A stretch of DNA of 64,000 nucleotides, taken from the NCBI RefSeq assembly GCF_018139145.2, contig NC_059487.1, positions 6,717,792 through 6,781,791 of the forward strand, read 5' to 3'. Positions 1-11,678 of this stretch are shown here, piece after piece. Below the pieces are notes generated by a model. That model did not search any database and was not told where the DNA came from. It saw only the letters and a list, made by a program, of their open reading frames with translations. The number at the start of each line of letters is the position of its first letter. Within the stretch, counting starts at the first letter, position 1. The stretch comes from Gymnogyps californianus (lineage: Eukaryota > Chordata > Aves > Accipitriformes > Cathartidae). The translations under genes and the position numbers were made by a program.

Positions 1-572
1 CAAGCACATTGTGCTTCTTCGTTTATTTTACAAGGTGATGATGGAGGAAAAGCTTCATGGGCTTATTAGGGAAAAGAGTCAGCCCTTTTGGCTATCTTAT
101 TCAGTATTAAGAGGTTGAGGTTGTGAAGAGCTTTGAAAGCAAAGATAATTGAGATGGAGGAAGAGGGTCAGAGAAGGGGTTACTGTGGTCAGGGTGGCAA
201 GCTAAAAATATGTCCTTTGCAGCTGTATTTTGAGTAGGGCAGAGTTGAGCGGGTTTGTAGGGTAAAAGAGATTGCAAAACAACTGCAAGTCTGCTGCAAG
301 TCTGAACAAGGGCTCTAGGTCCGAGGGAATGCTGCCTGGGAAACAGTTGAAGTACCTGGTTGAGCAAGTATTCAGGTGTTGGGCCTGAGAGAAGTAGTGG
401 GGAGAGAGTTAAGATTTTAGCTATGCTTTACTTTGAGGGGAGGGCACAAGTGTCTAATTTAGGTGGTTCTGAACACTGACCTTGAAAACGTACTTCTTTA
501 AGCACCACCACTTACCCCAGCTCCTGTGAAGTTTCACACATGCATGTTTCTCTTTTGGCTTTTCTCTGGCAG
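1..572 (+). other. FITM2: 3' part of FITM2 intron 1
   Basis: This stretch ends in a pyrimidine-rich tract and an AG acceptor at 571-572, directly before the conserved second FITM2 exon. FITM2 is a two-exon gene in vertebrates, so exon 1 (about the first 57 residues) lies upstream of the window. I see no exon or recognisable repeat here. Confidence 0.8.
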
Positions 573-1215
573 GTATTTTGTGAAGGTGGCTTGGGCATGG
601 ACGTTCTGGCTTCTGCTGCCCTTCATCGCAGTCACCACCTACCAGTTTGCTGAGAGCAAGTTCCTCTATGGTCCCATGAAGAGCATTTTGACAGTTCTGC
701 GGCGTCTCAGTACACTGCTAGTGGGCACTGCCATCTGGTACGTCTGCACCAGACTCTTCATGTATATCGAGAATCTCACCGGCATGTGCTCTACCTCGAG
801 TAAACCCAGCGAGCCTCGCCGACTGTATGCCACCAAGCAGGAGTGCCACCAGGACAACGGGATCTGGAATGGTTTTGATATCTCAGGGCACTGTTTTCTG
901 CTGTCGTACTGTGCTCTGATGATTGTGGAGGAAGTGGCTGTGCTGGAAGGCCTGTCCATAGAGCAGAACTCTAAGCTACGTGTCGTGATCAACGGCCTGT
1001 TTGTTTCCTTGTGTTTTCTCACTGTGATCTGGGTGTTCATGTTTCTCTGTACTGCCGTGTATTTCCATGACTTCAGTCAAAAGCTTCTCGGTGTGCTGAT
1101 AGGTCTGTCAGCTTGGTACGGGACATACAGATTTTGGTACTTGAAACCTTTTTCTCCTGGACTGCCTCTTCCAAATATACCTTTGAGTTCAAAGAAATAC
1201 AGTTATAGCAGATAA
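573..1215 (+). CDS. FITM2: FITM2 exon 2 (fat storage-inducing transmembrane protein 2), C-terminal 213 residues
   Basis: FIT2 is a multi-pass ER membrane protein that cleaves acyl-CoA and is needed for lipid droplets to bud from the ER. The exon opens with YFVKVAWAWTF, which matches the start of exon 2 in the vertebrate gene, and closes at TAA 1213-1215. Several hydrophobic membrane segments are visible. Both catalytic histidines of the lipid phosphatase-like fold are kept: one in FDISGHCFLL (around 880-910) and one in AVYFHDFSQK (around 1054-1083). The frame stays open upstream to an ATG at 526, but those codons lie before the AG acceptor and are intronic. The family length is about 262 aa, so about 50-60 N-terminal residues are off the window. 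The gene is convergent with GDAP1L1, as in mammals. Identification rests on motif and synteny recall. Confidence 0.95.
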
Positions 1216-2330
1216 AATGTTTTAAAATTTTTGGATTTTGCTTTCAGTACTGGTGGAGTAGTTGAATGTAGGAATGGTTACTGTATTTCCACTGTAAGGA
1301 ACAAGGTGATGGGCTGGAGGAAACCAAATCTGTACTAGCCAATGGCTGGCAGGTGGTAATGAGCTTCTTCCTTGGGAGAAAAAAAATTAGTATTGGAAGA
1401 GGTCTGCTCTTGTTTAGGAGCTGCTGACTGGCATTCTCAGCAAAGAAATCAGGAGTTGGATCTGTCTCTTACTAATAAGTGGAGGAGCAGATCCAAGGCT
1501 GACAGAGGCCTTTGCTCTTTAAGAGCTTGACTGATCTCAGATTAATTCTTCCTCTTTCTTTTTGATTTATTTATGTCAAAATATTGTGGATGATCCAAAC
1601 CTCATACTTCTTTTTTTTTTTATACTCCTATTTGTATTGCCTTATGGGAAGGCTCTAATAATGACAGTGCTGCTAAGCGTTGCAAAAATATCAATACTCG
1701 TTAAAGCGGTATATAGCTGTATTGTGAAACTAGACCATCTCACGTTGTCAAGTGTTAAATGCACAAACTTGCCACAAATGCTTCTTAGCTGTCTGCACCT
1801 TCTGCAACAAAGAGAGTAAATCTGAGATGTAATGTCTTAAGCAGGCTGTGACTTTAAATTCATGCCTGCCTTTGAAAAGGAAACTCTTGAAAAACAAGCC
1901 TTAACTTTCTCCTTAGGTGAAGTATCTGTAATAATATTTTGGCATTTTATTCTTGACAGAAAAAAACAAACTCCTTCCAATTTTGCTAAAAAGTCTAATA
2001 TGAGAACTGGGGTTTTAATTTTTTTAAAGTCTTACGAGTTGCACACTTTGCAACGAGTACTTTGTCGTATGTTTCTTCTAGAAGAACAATGAAATTCTGG
2101 TGTTAGGAACAAGTTAGCTTAACCTGCTATTTCCCGAATAGTCTGCTTGGTAATGAATGAAACACATTGTTTATCCTAAGAGCTGCAAAGCAGTGTGCTT
2201 GAAGCAATATTTATTCTTGCTTATCTGGCAATATCAATAAGCTACTTAATTTTGATTGCATATAAAGCTGTGGCCACTTTTGATGTGGCTGGAAACCCAC
2301 TACTGAATAAAACACTATTATTATATAATG
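1216..2330 (+). other. FITM2: Putative FITM2 3' UTR
   Basis: AT-rich non-coding sequence follows the FITM2 stop. The first good AATAAA on the plus strand is at 2306-2311, which would give a 3' UTR of about 1.1 kb. No RNA evidence is available, so the end is inferred. Confidence 0.5.
2306..2311 (+). terminator. Candidate FITM2 polyadenylation signal AATAAA
   Basis: A canonical hexamer lies about 1.09 kb after the FITM2 stop and is followed by AT- and T-rich sequence. Later AATAAA-like hexamers exist (for example near 3853), so a longer 3' UTR is possible. Confidence 0.45.
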
Positions 2331-3570
2331 AATACATATGAGCTGGGATGGGTTTACTCATCATATCAATCAGACATTTAGCATAGTTTTTATCTTGAAA
2401 AGCTTTTTATTATTTCATAAAGGTTTATTCGTGATGCAGTTGCACAAAATTTGTTTGACAGTTGTAGTGATGAGCGAGACAGCCAAAAAGGTATGTGGGA
2501 AAGGCTGTAGATAGCGTCTGCTAATCTGAGAGTGGACTTGATCTGTCTGTAGTGTTTGACTCCAAGGTGATTATTTTGCTGAATATAGGGTATGATGCAC
2601 TGTATTCTAATCTTGGCACATTTCTTTTTGCCATCTCAACAGCTCTCTTCCAGCAAGAGAGCAGTAGCATTTGCAATAAATACAGCAGTGTTAATTCCAC
2701 ACTTGTGGTCTGCCTCTGAGGAGAGCTGGATTCACCTGAATTTCCACTGAATTCAGTGGCAAGCGGGAGTTGTCGTGCATCCTTAGAAAGTTTCAAATCA
2801 CCTCTCAGAAGGAAGCTGTTTCAGGAGGTTATGTATTTTCTGTCAAGCTCCTCCTTTTGTTTTTGCGTTAAATTGCCTTTTAAGCTGACTCTCTGGAAAA
2901 TTTACACTGATTAACTCATACTGGGTTTAACTGAGTTTGTTTAAACAATGCAAATTCATCTGCAGACATTCTTTTGATGTAATGTAAGCCTGCTCCCAAT
3001 AGAGTTAAGCTAGACCGCAGGCCACTTTCACCATGAAAAAGGATTATATACCCAGAAGGTTTTCTGATTAATTTCATTAAGTTTCTATTTTAGGTTATCT
3101 TTATGTAACTTTGCTATATAGATGAGGCCTTGGAACAGGAAATGCTATTTATTTAAACCAACTGACTTGCTGAAATTATGTTCAGTTTCACAAGTGTTTT
3201 GTGCAATCGCTCTGTGGATATTTCTGTCCACTTCTAACCAGTGTCATACAAACTTTATATTACAGAAATAATGTGGGATATGGTTATTCTCAAAACTTTT
3301 ATTTAAAAAATGAAAGAAAAACACTTGAAAACTTTATCAGTGTTTGTGTCATTGAGAATCTGTTTCTGATGTCTGTAACGATACTGCTGCTGCTTTCACT
3401 TCCCTGAATGATCCAGCCTCCCGGTATTTTTGTGACTACTGAGATGCATGATCAAACTGACATTGATAATTCTGCAGTATTGGAATGGGTTTAATATAGC
3501 ACAGGTTCTCAAAAGTACAGGGTATAAAAAGAAACAAAACAAAACGCCATGCCTGACAAAAGCAAGTTTC

Positions 3571-3628
3571 CTCATGTGTGCATGTTACACATGAGTGTAC
3601 CTGTGTACCTGTACCAAGAAATCTTGGT
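3571..3628. repeat. Two adjacent perfect inverted repeats with GTACCTGT direct repeats
   Basis: CTCATGTGT (3571-3579) pairs with ACACATGAG (3587-3595) across a 7-nt loop. ACCAAGA (3613-3619) pairs with TCTTGGT (3622-3628) across 2 nt. The octamer GTACCTGT recurs between and after the hairpins. Both arms are perfect. No function is known. Confidence 0.7.
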
Positions 3629-6627
3629 GTACCTGTCTTTCTCAGTACCCGGAGACCACGTGCCAACTGTTGGCTTAGAAGGTTCCCTTGTGCCCCAGAC
3701 CTTTTCTTTGCACTTTTTGACTATATTTCAGAGTCTGTCTTTGCTTCCTTGCACTGTAACTGGGAACTAAATGTTGCAAATTTTCTGTTCACATATTTGC
3801 CATCACCTTTATCTGACTTCCTTCCCTCTCCCAAATACACTTTTATCATTAAAATAAAACTGCGGCCTCTCTACGACAGATTTGCAGCCAAAGAGAAACA
3901 GTGCTGTGAGTAGCTGGATTTGATGTCCTGTGCCAAAGACGCAAATCAGCTGTCAACAGGTATTATTAATTTGTTTCAAGTTTTTTTAAAAAGTGTAACA
4001 TTTTAAAGATAAATTTTCATATTTTGTAGTGAACTCCAAAAGACAGCAACTGTAATCACAAGAAACACTTGGTCTTTTTCCTTTTTTTTGTTTTTTGCTT
4101 TTCTGCATTAAAGTATTCCTCTTGTTCCTGCAGAGCTGTCTTTCTGTGTCTGTAGAATTATCTAGGGATTTTTTGTCTCCAGCATCTTACTAGCATATCA
4201 CTTCAACATATGTTTGCTAATTTTTCATTGCCTGTTTGTCTAGCCTGTTTTGTGGGCTCTGTATCACAGTACTTTCACAGAAGCAGCATTTGGCCTGACT
4301 GATGTGACTGAGGCAGTTCTTGGTCTTGGTGCCTTAAATATTTTCCTCTGCTGGGGCCAGCAAGGAAGGGAGTCTCAGCTAGGACACAGTGGGAAGATTA
4401 ACTGGATTGGGATTCATTTCACTCTTCAGTTACCTGGGACTCTTTCAAATGTTTGCATCACTGGAGGCAAGATCAGGCAAACAGGGAAGTTTAGATCTTT
4501 TGTGAGAGCCATCTGAAGAGTTCAGACTTTAAACGTATCTGAACCCGGGGTTTGATTCTTCCTCAAAGTCTTTGTTCAGAGCTAACTTATTCCGTGAATG
4601 CTTCACTGGTGCTAAATGGTATTCTTGGTTTGCCAATTTACTTGTGTGTACTGAAACGTAGGTTGTGGGGTGGCTGCAAAAGAAGAATCCTGTTTCCTGT
4701 TCTGATGCGTGGCAATTCGTGACAAAGTGAGAAACACCCAGTTATGCCCTGTGGTGCACTTTAATGGAAAAAACTGTAGGGGCTGCTATGATACATTAAA
4801 TGTTTTGGAAAATCGGGCTTTAGTTGTGAACGCAAGTCTGTGGTCACTTTTATTAGGGAAATATTATCTGTTTTTTCCACTGTAGCTTCAAGTAGATCCC
4901 TGCAGCTTCTCTGCAATTGGCCTTTTCCAGCTCTTTGCCTTTGATCAGCCTGTGTTTATCTCTGTTCGCTCAGAAACCTGTTTCCTGGGATTATTTCTTT
5001 TCATAGCTTCATCTCGCCTCCTGCAGCACAGATTAGTAATAAATGCTCTTTACCTCTGCTAGATGCATGCTTTCTCTCTCTATATTTTGTCTTCCCTTCT
5101 TTTACGTATTTTGCCAAAGCTTAAGATGAAAATTATACTAGCCAAAAAGGCTGTTGTGACTCAGAACTCATAATTAACCGTTGTTAAAAGGAGTTGGTCT
5201 GTCACTGTAATGGTGTTTACCTGGAAAAAAGCACATGCTTAATTTATCGAAGCAGAACTACACCTGATGTGCTTGAACTCATGGAAGGAAAGAGAAGGTA
5301 ATGTGACAGTGGCGCTTGGTGCGTTCATAGAGTTAGCTTTGTCCTTTTCTTGGGGAGCAAGCGCTGTGTTTCTGTGAAGAGTAGTTTCACCCAGGTGTTT
5401 AGTAGGAAATTATTAATTAATTTGAATGTGGAAGGGTGCTTTAGTACTTAAAGTATACAATGAGAACATAGAGGTTACAAGCTGGAAAAGCCGAAATGGA
5501 AATGACTATCAGGATTGAGTGCAGTCCCTGAAATTTCAGGCAATTACGTAGTAATATTTAGTCTGAAAGACTGATTATTTTTAAACTACCCTCTGTCCAT
5601 CGCAAAACACAGGCAATGCCATGTACCTTGTGACAAGCTGAATAACTTCTCTGTAAAGCTTTGGAACTGTAATATGGGACAGAAAATAAGCAGTCGGTGA
5701 GGAGTTTTCCCAGCCTTTCAGGAGGGTTGAGTATCAAGGGAAAGCAGTACTCGGAAAAATGCCCTCGCTCAGTTGTGCTTTTCCTGACAATGTATCCAAG
5801 GGTAGGAGATCTGCAGTTGTACTGTGTATCTCTGCAGTGGTGTAAGGCTGAAGAAACAAAAGCGTGGAACAAAAGTAAATAGAAATGATGATTATTTTTT
5901 GTCTCGCATCTCTGAAGCCTTTTTCCATGTCCAGTCTGGGTTCATTTTGCAGTTTTAGGTCGTGTATTCCCTCAGTCATGTAATTTAATGCATTTAATCT
6001 GGGGGAAACATGGTTGATACCAGAGCAATAAATAGGCATATCCTCAATGTAAATGTCAGCTCTCTTCTGAAATGTCTTCCCTAAATCCTGCGCTGCCTCT
6101 GTTCTGCAGAGCCTTCCCCATCTCGTGGGGACTGGGGAGGAGAGCAGTGCTGAGAGGTTACACGCGGTGTGACTCCATCAGTGACAGGCTTAACATCGTG
6201 ACTCATTGCTGGAGAAAACTCAGCTAAATAGGTTGTGGCTCAAAATAGTTGACTGTGATGGAGAAAGCCGTGCAAAATTAACTGAAAATAAAGATGATTC
6301 AAAGTCTGTTAGCCTTCTATCCAAATGTGTGAATTGTTGCACCCAAACCCAGCAGGATTGTGCGGATTCGGAATGGCACTCAGGGTCTGCCCTCTGTGTT
6401 TTGCAGATGGTGGAAGCGAGCATGGATTTAATATGTGCTTGGTATAGTGTCATTCTAGACCACAGCTCTTCCCAGCACTGTGCACTGTTGCTCCAGCTTT
6501 GCCATAGCCTGACCTGACTGATTTGGTTTTTAGAAAAACAGGAGGGATAGAGGGTTGAGTTTAAGAATTTTTTTTTTTTCTGTTGATTGTCATTTGGAAG
6601 TTAAGAGAAAAAATTATGCCAGGGTGG

Positions 6628-6699
6628 TTTTTTGTTTTGTTTTGTTTTGTTTTCTGGGGATTTTTCTGTTTTGTTTTGGGTTTGTTTTTTTTTTTTTTG
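6628..6699 (+). repeat. (TTTTG)n microsatellite with T tract
   Basis: Several TTTTG units are interrupted by a short GGGGA segment and end in a 14-15 nt T run. It is a simple repeat and the frames that cross it are low-complexity artefacts. Confidence 0.85.
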
Positions 6700-8280
6700 C
6701 TTGTGGCCAAGAATCCTCCCTATTGCTGTTCTGTAGTGGTTGGCTCAAGGGCATGGAATGGAAAGAAATTGCTTTTGGTAAGCAAAACTAGAAGAGTGTT
6801 CCGGGAGGCTTGCAGTGGAGTGACGTGACCTTCTGATGTAAAAAGCATGTGCGAAACAGCGCTTAACTATGCAGAATACTTAGTTCTATGTCAAGAAGTG
6901 CCTGCAGCATTATAAAGCACCCTCAAACCTGGTTACACTCTGTTCTGATTGCAAAGTAGCTTTATTTGGATAACGCTCCTGGAGCTAAAAAGGATTTAGG
7001 TCAGGGGAGAGAATAGGTGCTGGTAGGAAAGGGCTGAGTCAGGAGGCAATGAAAGCAGGGGGATGGTCAGTGTTATTTTTAAAGAAAGGCTTTCTAAGTT
7101 GTCATTGGTCTATGCTGTTAGTTAAGAGTTTTTTAGCAAGACTGAATCTCCTTCATTTCTTAGCTGTTCTGTCTCAGAAGATGGAAATCGGAGGTGCTGT
7201 GTCCGCTGATGCAGAGCTTCACAACCCATGGGCTCGTGACAACACAAATGTGTCTCTGAAAATGGTTACGCATCCCTGGCTGTCTGCGGCAGGAGAGTGA
7301 AATCAGGGGAGTCCAGGAGAGAGGAAAGGGGTAGGACGGTAGAGAGGGGTAAAGAAAAAAAGAGCTGAAAGTAGGTCATTGTGCAGAGGAGAAAGACAAA
7401 AAGGAAGAAAAAACGACTGTGAGCTCCCGAGGAGTGGGTGGAGGTTGGCACTTCGCTCATCGATGTTCTTCAGCATCAAAGTTGCATGGAAGTAGAAATA
7501 ATCTGCTTTGGCAGCAGCAACTGCTGTCTGCAGGTAGAGCCTTGGCCTGCAGCACGCAGGTTACTGCAGTCCGCAGCCTCTGCTTGCCTCCGCTGCAGCT
7601 GCAGTGATAGACAGCGGTGTTCTGACAAAGCAATTGTTCATCTAAAGTACTTATGGCATATGTGGTATTCTTTCTTTCACGGTGAGGCATTTAAAGCAGA
7701 CTGTTTTCCCTCTGTTTAATCCTTCAGAGGAAAGCGTGTAAAATGGAGAGTGAAAGACAATTATAGTAAATATGTCATTTGGGCACATTTGGAAATCAGC
7801 ATGAGGGGAAAAAATAGGAAATTTGTTTGTCATGAATGTGCTTTATCTGAGAATACAAGTTCCAGTGTGTTCTTGCTACTGCTTAAAATCTTAGATTCAG
7901 TGTTAGAAATGGCTTGGTCTGAAACCTCTACAATTTGATCACTGAGGCCATGCTTTAGGAAATCCTTTAGGGATATGAAATCTGCCCCTGTTCACAACAT
8001 ACTTAGGCAGATGTTTTCATTCCCGTTTGTACCTGTGGGTTTGAACTTTTCTCTGGGTGCAGCCTGCTGAACATGGACTGGGGACTTTATTCTGTCCCAC
8101 CAAGGCAGAAGTAGCTTTTCTACAGACTTGTGTAGTAAGAGCAGCTTTGTTGATGGCGTGAACAGATGTGAAATTACCCTCTTATCCTCCGCTATGCCAC
8201 AGATAACTGCAGGTGTGGAGTTACAGTAGTTAGCTCTTAGGTTGTACATTATTTCCTGGTTCTTTGGTTATTTAGTTTTT

Positions 8281-8355
8281 AATCCTGTATTATCATATTT
8301 TATATTATCCCTGGCCATCTCAAAATACTATTATCATATTATCCCATATTATTTT
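8281..8355. repeat. AT-rich imperfect repeat (TATTATCATATT units)
   Basis: The motif TATTATCATATT occurs twice, with further TATTATC variants between and after. It is a short degenerate AT-rich array with no coding content. Confidence 0.6.
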
Positions 8356-9143
8356 AATCCCCTATATCTCTCAGGAACCTGAGCAAAGCGTAAAGTCCTG
8401 GAGTGAGAAAACAGATTTTTTTGCTATCATTTTCATATTTCTGTGTACAGAAAGTGCCTTGGGCCGCGACCGTCAGGCCAGTGCCCGGCTTATGGCCGTG
8501 TAGTGCAGGGGTCTCCTCTTTTAAATGGAACTAGAGCAGAAAAAGTCTGGTTAGGCTCAGATCAGCTAGAGCGAAAGCAACTTTTTATGGTGACAGCCTG
8601 TAATCACCACAGGGCTGCTTATAGTAACTCGCTAATCTGGATCGATCGGGGTGGTGACATTCATCTCGCGGTTCGTTTCGGCATGGTCTTGAACATCAAT
8701 CCAGCCTCTGCCTGTCACAGTAATTGTCTTTTATCTCTCTCACAGATTGCTTTTCCCTGGAGCAAAGTCCTGGTTTTTTTTCATTACCATGGCAGGGAAA
8801 CAAGGCTCAGCGACAGGGAGTGGCACTGTCTTCACTGATTTTTGCTTTTTTTTTAATTTGGTGCAAAACAAAGGCTTGTTAGTGAATATTCCTAGCTGAG
8901 AACCTGTATAAAACTCATCACTACAGCATCTGTGGCTTCCCAGCAGCCCACAAAGCGACATGACTGACAGCTGTCACGTGGTGGTCCGAACTGACCCGCG
9001 CCTTGTTCCACCTACTGGCTCTGTCTGGCTTCCTTATAACAGTTGCATTTTAACAGCCTGCTCCAAAACAAAACAAACGCCTGTTTTCTCCAGTGTTTAG
9101 AGTTCTGATTTGCTCCATGATTTTAAATTTATTCTTTGGTTTT

Positions 9144-9160
9144 AAAAAAAAAAAAAAAAA
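9144..9160 (+). repeat. A17 homopolymer
   Basis: A run of 17 A is followed by GGCGGCGC. It could be the tail of an unrecognised retroposed sequence, but no source or target-site duplication is evident. Confidence 0.7.
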
Positions 9161-10292
9161 GGCGGCGCAAAGTAACCAGCAGACAGTCTTGCTAAGCTTC
9201 CTTCTGCCTCATTCTCGGGCTGAAATCCTGGGAACAGAGCGAGTATTTGCTCTCGTTCTCTCTGGGTTTCCTGGCCTTGTACCCCCATTAATATTCCTTT
9301 CTACACCTGGCATGTGCATTTCATCAGCTTTTGGAGATCACCAGGGAATGTGTGTGCAGGACAAAGGTAAAAGGAAGAAACCCTAGTAATGGTTTCATGT
9401 CAGTGTATCTTTAACTTCTTTGCGGGAATTTAGTATCAGCTAATGGACCAGATGAACCACGGGTCATTGTGTATGTTCTTACCCCTTTCAGATTCAGCAA
9501 AAAGGATGACCTCAGGGGACCCTCTTGCCTCCCTCTTCAAAAAGAAGCAAGATAACTATTTCTTCCAAAGTCATTGATACCATGAAGCAAATAGGTAACT
9601 GTATTTGGGAGAATGTGTGTCTGTAACGTTTGACTCCGCAGCCTCGGCTGCAGGTGCCAGGTCTGTATGCGCGGGTGGTGGATTTGGGTTCTCACACACC
9701 GATTCTAAGTGTGGCCCTAATCACTGGGGGGTAACACGGATAACACAGCACCCTTGCAGCTGCGCAGGTCGTTGTATTCCAGAAGTATGTCAGACCAGCC
9801 TACACAATTGTGACAAGCACAGCATAAATTTGTGCATTTTGCACTGTCTAATCGCTATGTGCTGATCCCTTGTAATTCCTGCTAAATATTCACAATTCTA
9901 TGGCTGCAAGGTTGTATCAAGAACCAAAGCTCCTGGGAAATCCTGCTGCTTTCAAATACATAATTTTGAGTCGGAGGCAAATGTAATTCATATTGCTTCA
10001 GCCACACTTGGCATACGTTCCCGAGCCTAGAGATGCAGCATGACTCGCTAGGGATCACCGGAGCGCTCGGAAAACCAGCCAGAGGAGATCCTAGCAGGCT
10101 GAGCGCTTACAGAAATGAGTGCCTTGGAAGAGGAATACATAATTGTTTCTATGCAAGTTTTATACCAGTGCAGTACGTGAGAAAAAGCACAATCCACCTG
10201 CACATCCCTCTGCCCTTGGGCGTGCTTTGAGATAAGACTAGAAGGATGTTGAACACATTTAGAAATGTGAAGCAGTTACTCCTCCCATATGG

Positions 10293-10298
10293 TTTATT
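10293..10298 (-). terminator. Candidate GDAP1L1 polyadenylation signal (AATAAA on minus strand)
   Basis: TTTATT on the plus strand reads AATAAA for the minus-strand gene, about 1.04 kb after the GDAP1L1 stop. A weaker ATTAAA variant lies at 10773-10778. Which is used cannot be told from sequence alone. Confidence 0.4.
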
Positions 10299-10309
10299 GA
10301 GGATCTCAG

Positions 10310-10830
10310 TTTTCAAAGCATGAGTAGCAGTGAGGCCCGTTATTCTTTCCAACATGCAAAAGGCACAAGAAAGTCATCAATGTGATTCTGTGCAAAGTAT
10401 CTCTAAGAAAACACACAGCGAGGAAATGACAGAAAAGAGCCCCCGATGGAAGAGAAAGCCAAAGTGCCTTCAGGAAAGCGCTGAAAGTTCTGAAAATGGT
10501 CGTACTTTTTCAGAGTCCAGATATGCTCAGTCGGTGAAAGATGATTCACAAATCCGTGAAGGAAAACTCAAGAGACAGAGCCAAAAGGCTTAAAACAATA
10601 ATCTCCTTCATGTGCCAAAATTCAGGATGGAAGTCAAAATGATTTATCTCAGGAAAAAAGTGCGGCAGTTAAAGACAGACATTAAATTCTTTAAAAAAAA
10701 AAAAAAAAGCCCACCAAGACCAGACGTAGAAAGTGGATACATTCTGAGAGCAGCTCAATAAAAAATATTCCTTTTAATGAAAATAATTTAAAAAATGGAT
10801 ACTTGAAGAACGCAAATCCACCTTGACTGT
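10310..10830 (+). pseudogene. Coding-like remnant of unknown identity, frame-disrupted
   Basis: I do not recognise this sequence. On the plus strand an 87-codon frame (10330-10593) has a protein-like composition rich in Ser, Lys, Glu and Arg. Coding-like text continues in other frames on both sides: SSSEARYSFQ just upstream, and KTRRRKWIHSESSS then NIPFNENNLKNGY downstream of a 15-16 nt A tract at 10691. Stops and frame changes break it into at least three pieces. It lies opposite the presumed GDAP1L1 3' UTR. It could be a decayed retrocopy, or non-coding sequence with chance composition. No start context, splice sites or homologue can be shown from here. Confidence 0.25.
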
Positions 10831-11334
10831 GACCAGCTACTGCACCCTTCTCCCAGGAAAGCCTCCGAGCACGACAACACAACGCCTTCTAGAAGAAGAA
10901 AGTCCCCACTACCTGCATGTGTGAGATGTGGCCGGTGAACAATTTGGAAACGCAAACGTACGGGACCGAGTATCCGAGTCCCATTAGTTAACTTGGGCTT
11001 TGGGAAACTTCCTGGGGTTCCCGTCTCTCCCACTGGAGCCGGCCGGTGCCGGAGGCGGTGTCGCATCCTGGTGGGCAGAGCTGAGCCTGTGAACCCCTGA
11101 GCCTCTCGCTGGAGTTGAATACTTAAACCTAAAAAAGGCATTTACAAGTTGACGCATTTTTGTTGTTGTTGTCTTATTTCCTTGCAGTATACGTTTCTAC
11201 TTCTAGACTATGGAATGTTACATTAAACAATATAATTATTCATTACCTTGCTTCAAATTTCATTACAGTTACTGAGGCTTCATCATAATTTCACACAGCA
11301 CAGAGACACCAAACTAAACACCAAGCAGCCAGCA

Positions 11335-11678
11335 CTAGATGTATTTTTTCTTTAAGTACCAATAAGCAAAATATCCCATTCCCCCCAGAGATCCCATCAG
11401 GAAGGAGGCTCCGAAGAAGGAGGGAGGTTTCCGCTTGACCAGCCTGAAGGCATTGGGTACCACTGCGGAGAGGAGCGTGGTATGTATATCTCCCAAAACT
11501 TTCCTAAAGGCGAAGCGTTTTTGTATCCTGTCGAAGAAGGACTGTAGGTTAGGTCTGCTGCCATCTTCCCAGTATTTCTTAGAGAGTCCCAGAAACTTGA
11601 GGCGGTGCAGGGTGGCTCCTAATAAGACATCAGCCAAAGTAAAGACGCATCCGCAGAGCCAAAGTTCACACTTCTGCC
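11335..11678 (-). CDS. GDAP1L1: GDAP1L1 coding exon 6 (C-terminus)
   Basis: Encodes the last 115 residues. The GST C-terminal helices include CELWLCGCVFTLADVLLGA and LKFLGLSKKYWEDGSRPNL. The conserved RVLGD-type segment reads KVLGDIHTTLLSAVVPNAF, and the hydrophobic tail is SFFGASFLMGSLGGMGYF. The stop TAG is at 11337-11335. Confidence 0.97.

Larger units (their letters stand above)
2331..10290. other. FITM2-GDAP1L1 intergenic region
   Basis: About 8 kb of AT-rich DNA separates two convergent genes. All open frames are short and none resembles a known protein. It contains homopolymer and pentamer repeats, one pair of small hairpins at 3571-3628 and an AT-rich repeat near 8281-8355. I recognise no CR1, LTR or RNA gene here. 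Confidence 0.6.

Noticed and set aside
526..572. ATG at 526 as the FITM2 start
   Set aside because: The codons from 526 to 572 precede the intron acceptor. The family protein continues upstream from another exon.
5558..6517. Several overlapping frames of about 100 codons near 5.5-6.5 kb
   Set aside because: They are scattered on both strands with no splice support, no domain and composition matching local AT-rich DNA.
6555..6828. Hydrophobic Phe/Cys-rich small proteins near 6.6 kb
   Set aside because: They are translations of a TTTTG/T-run simple repeat.
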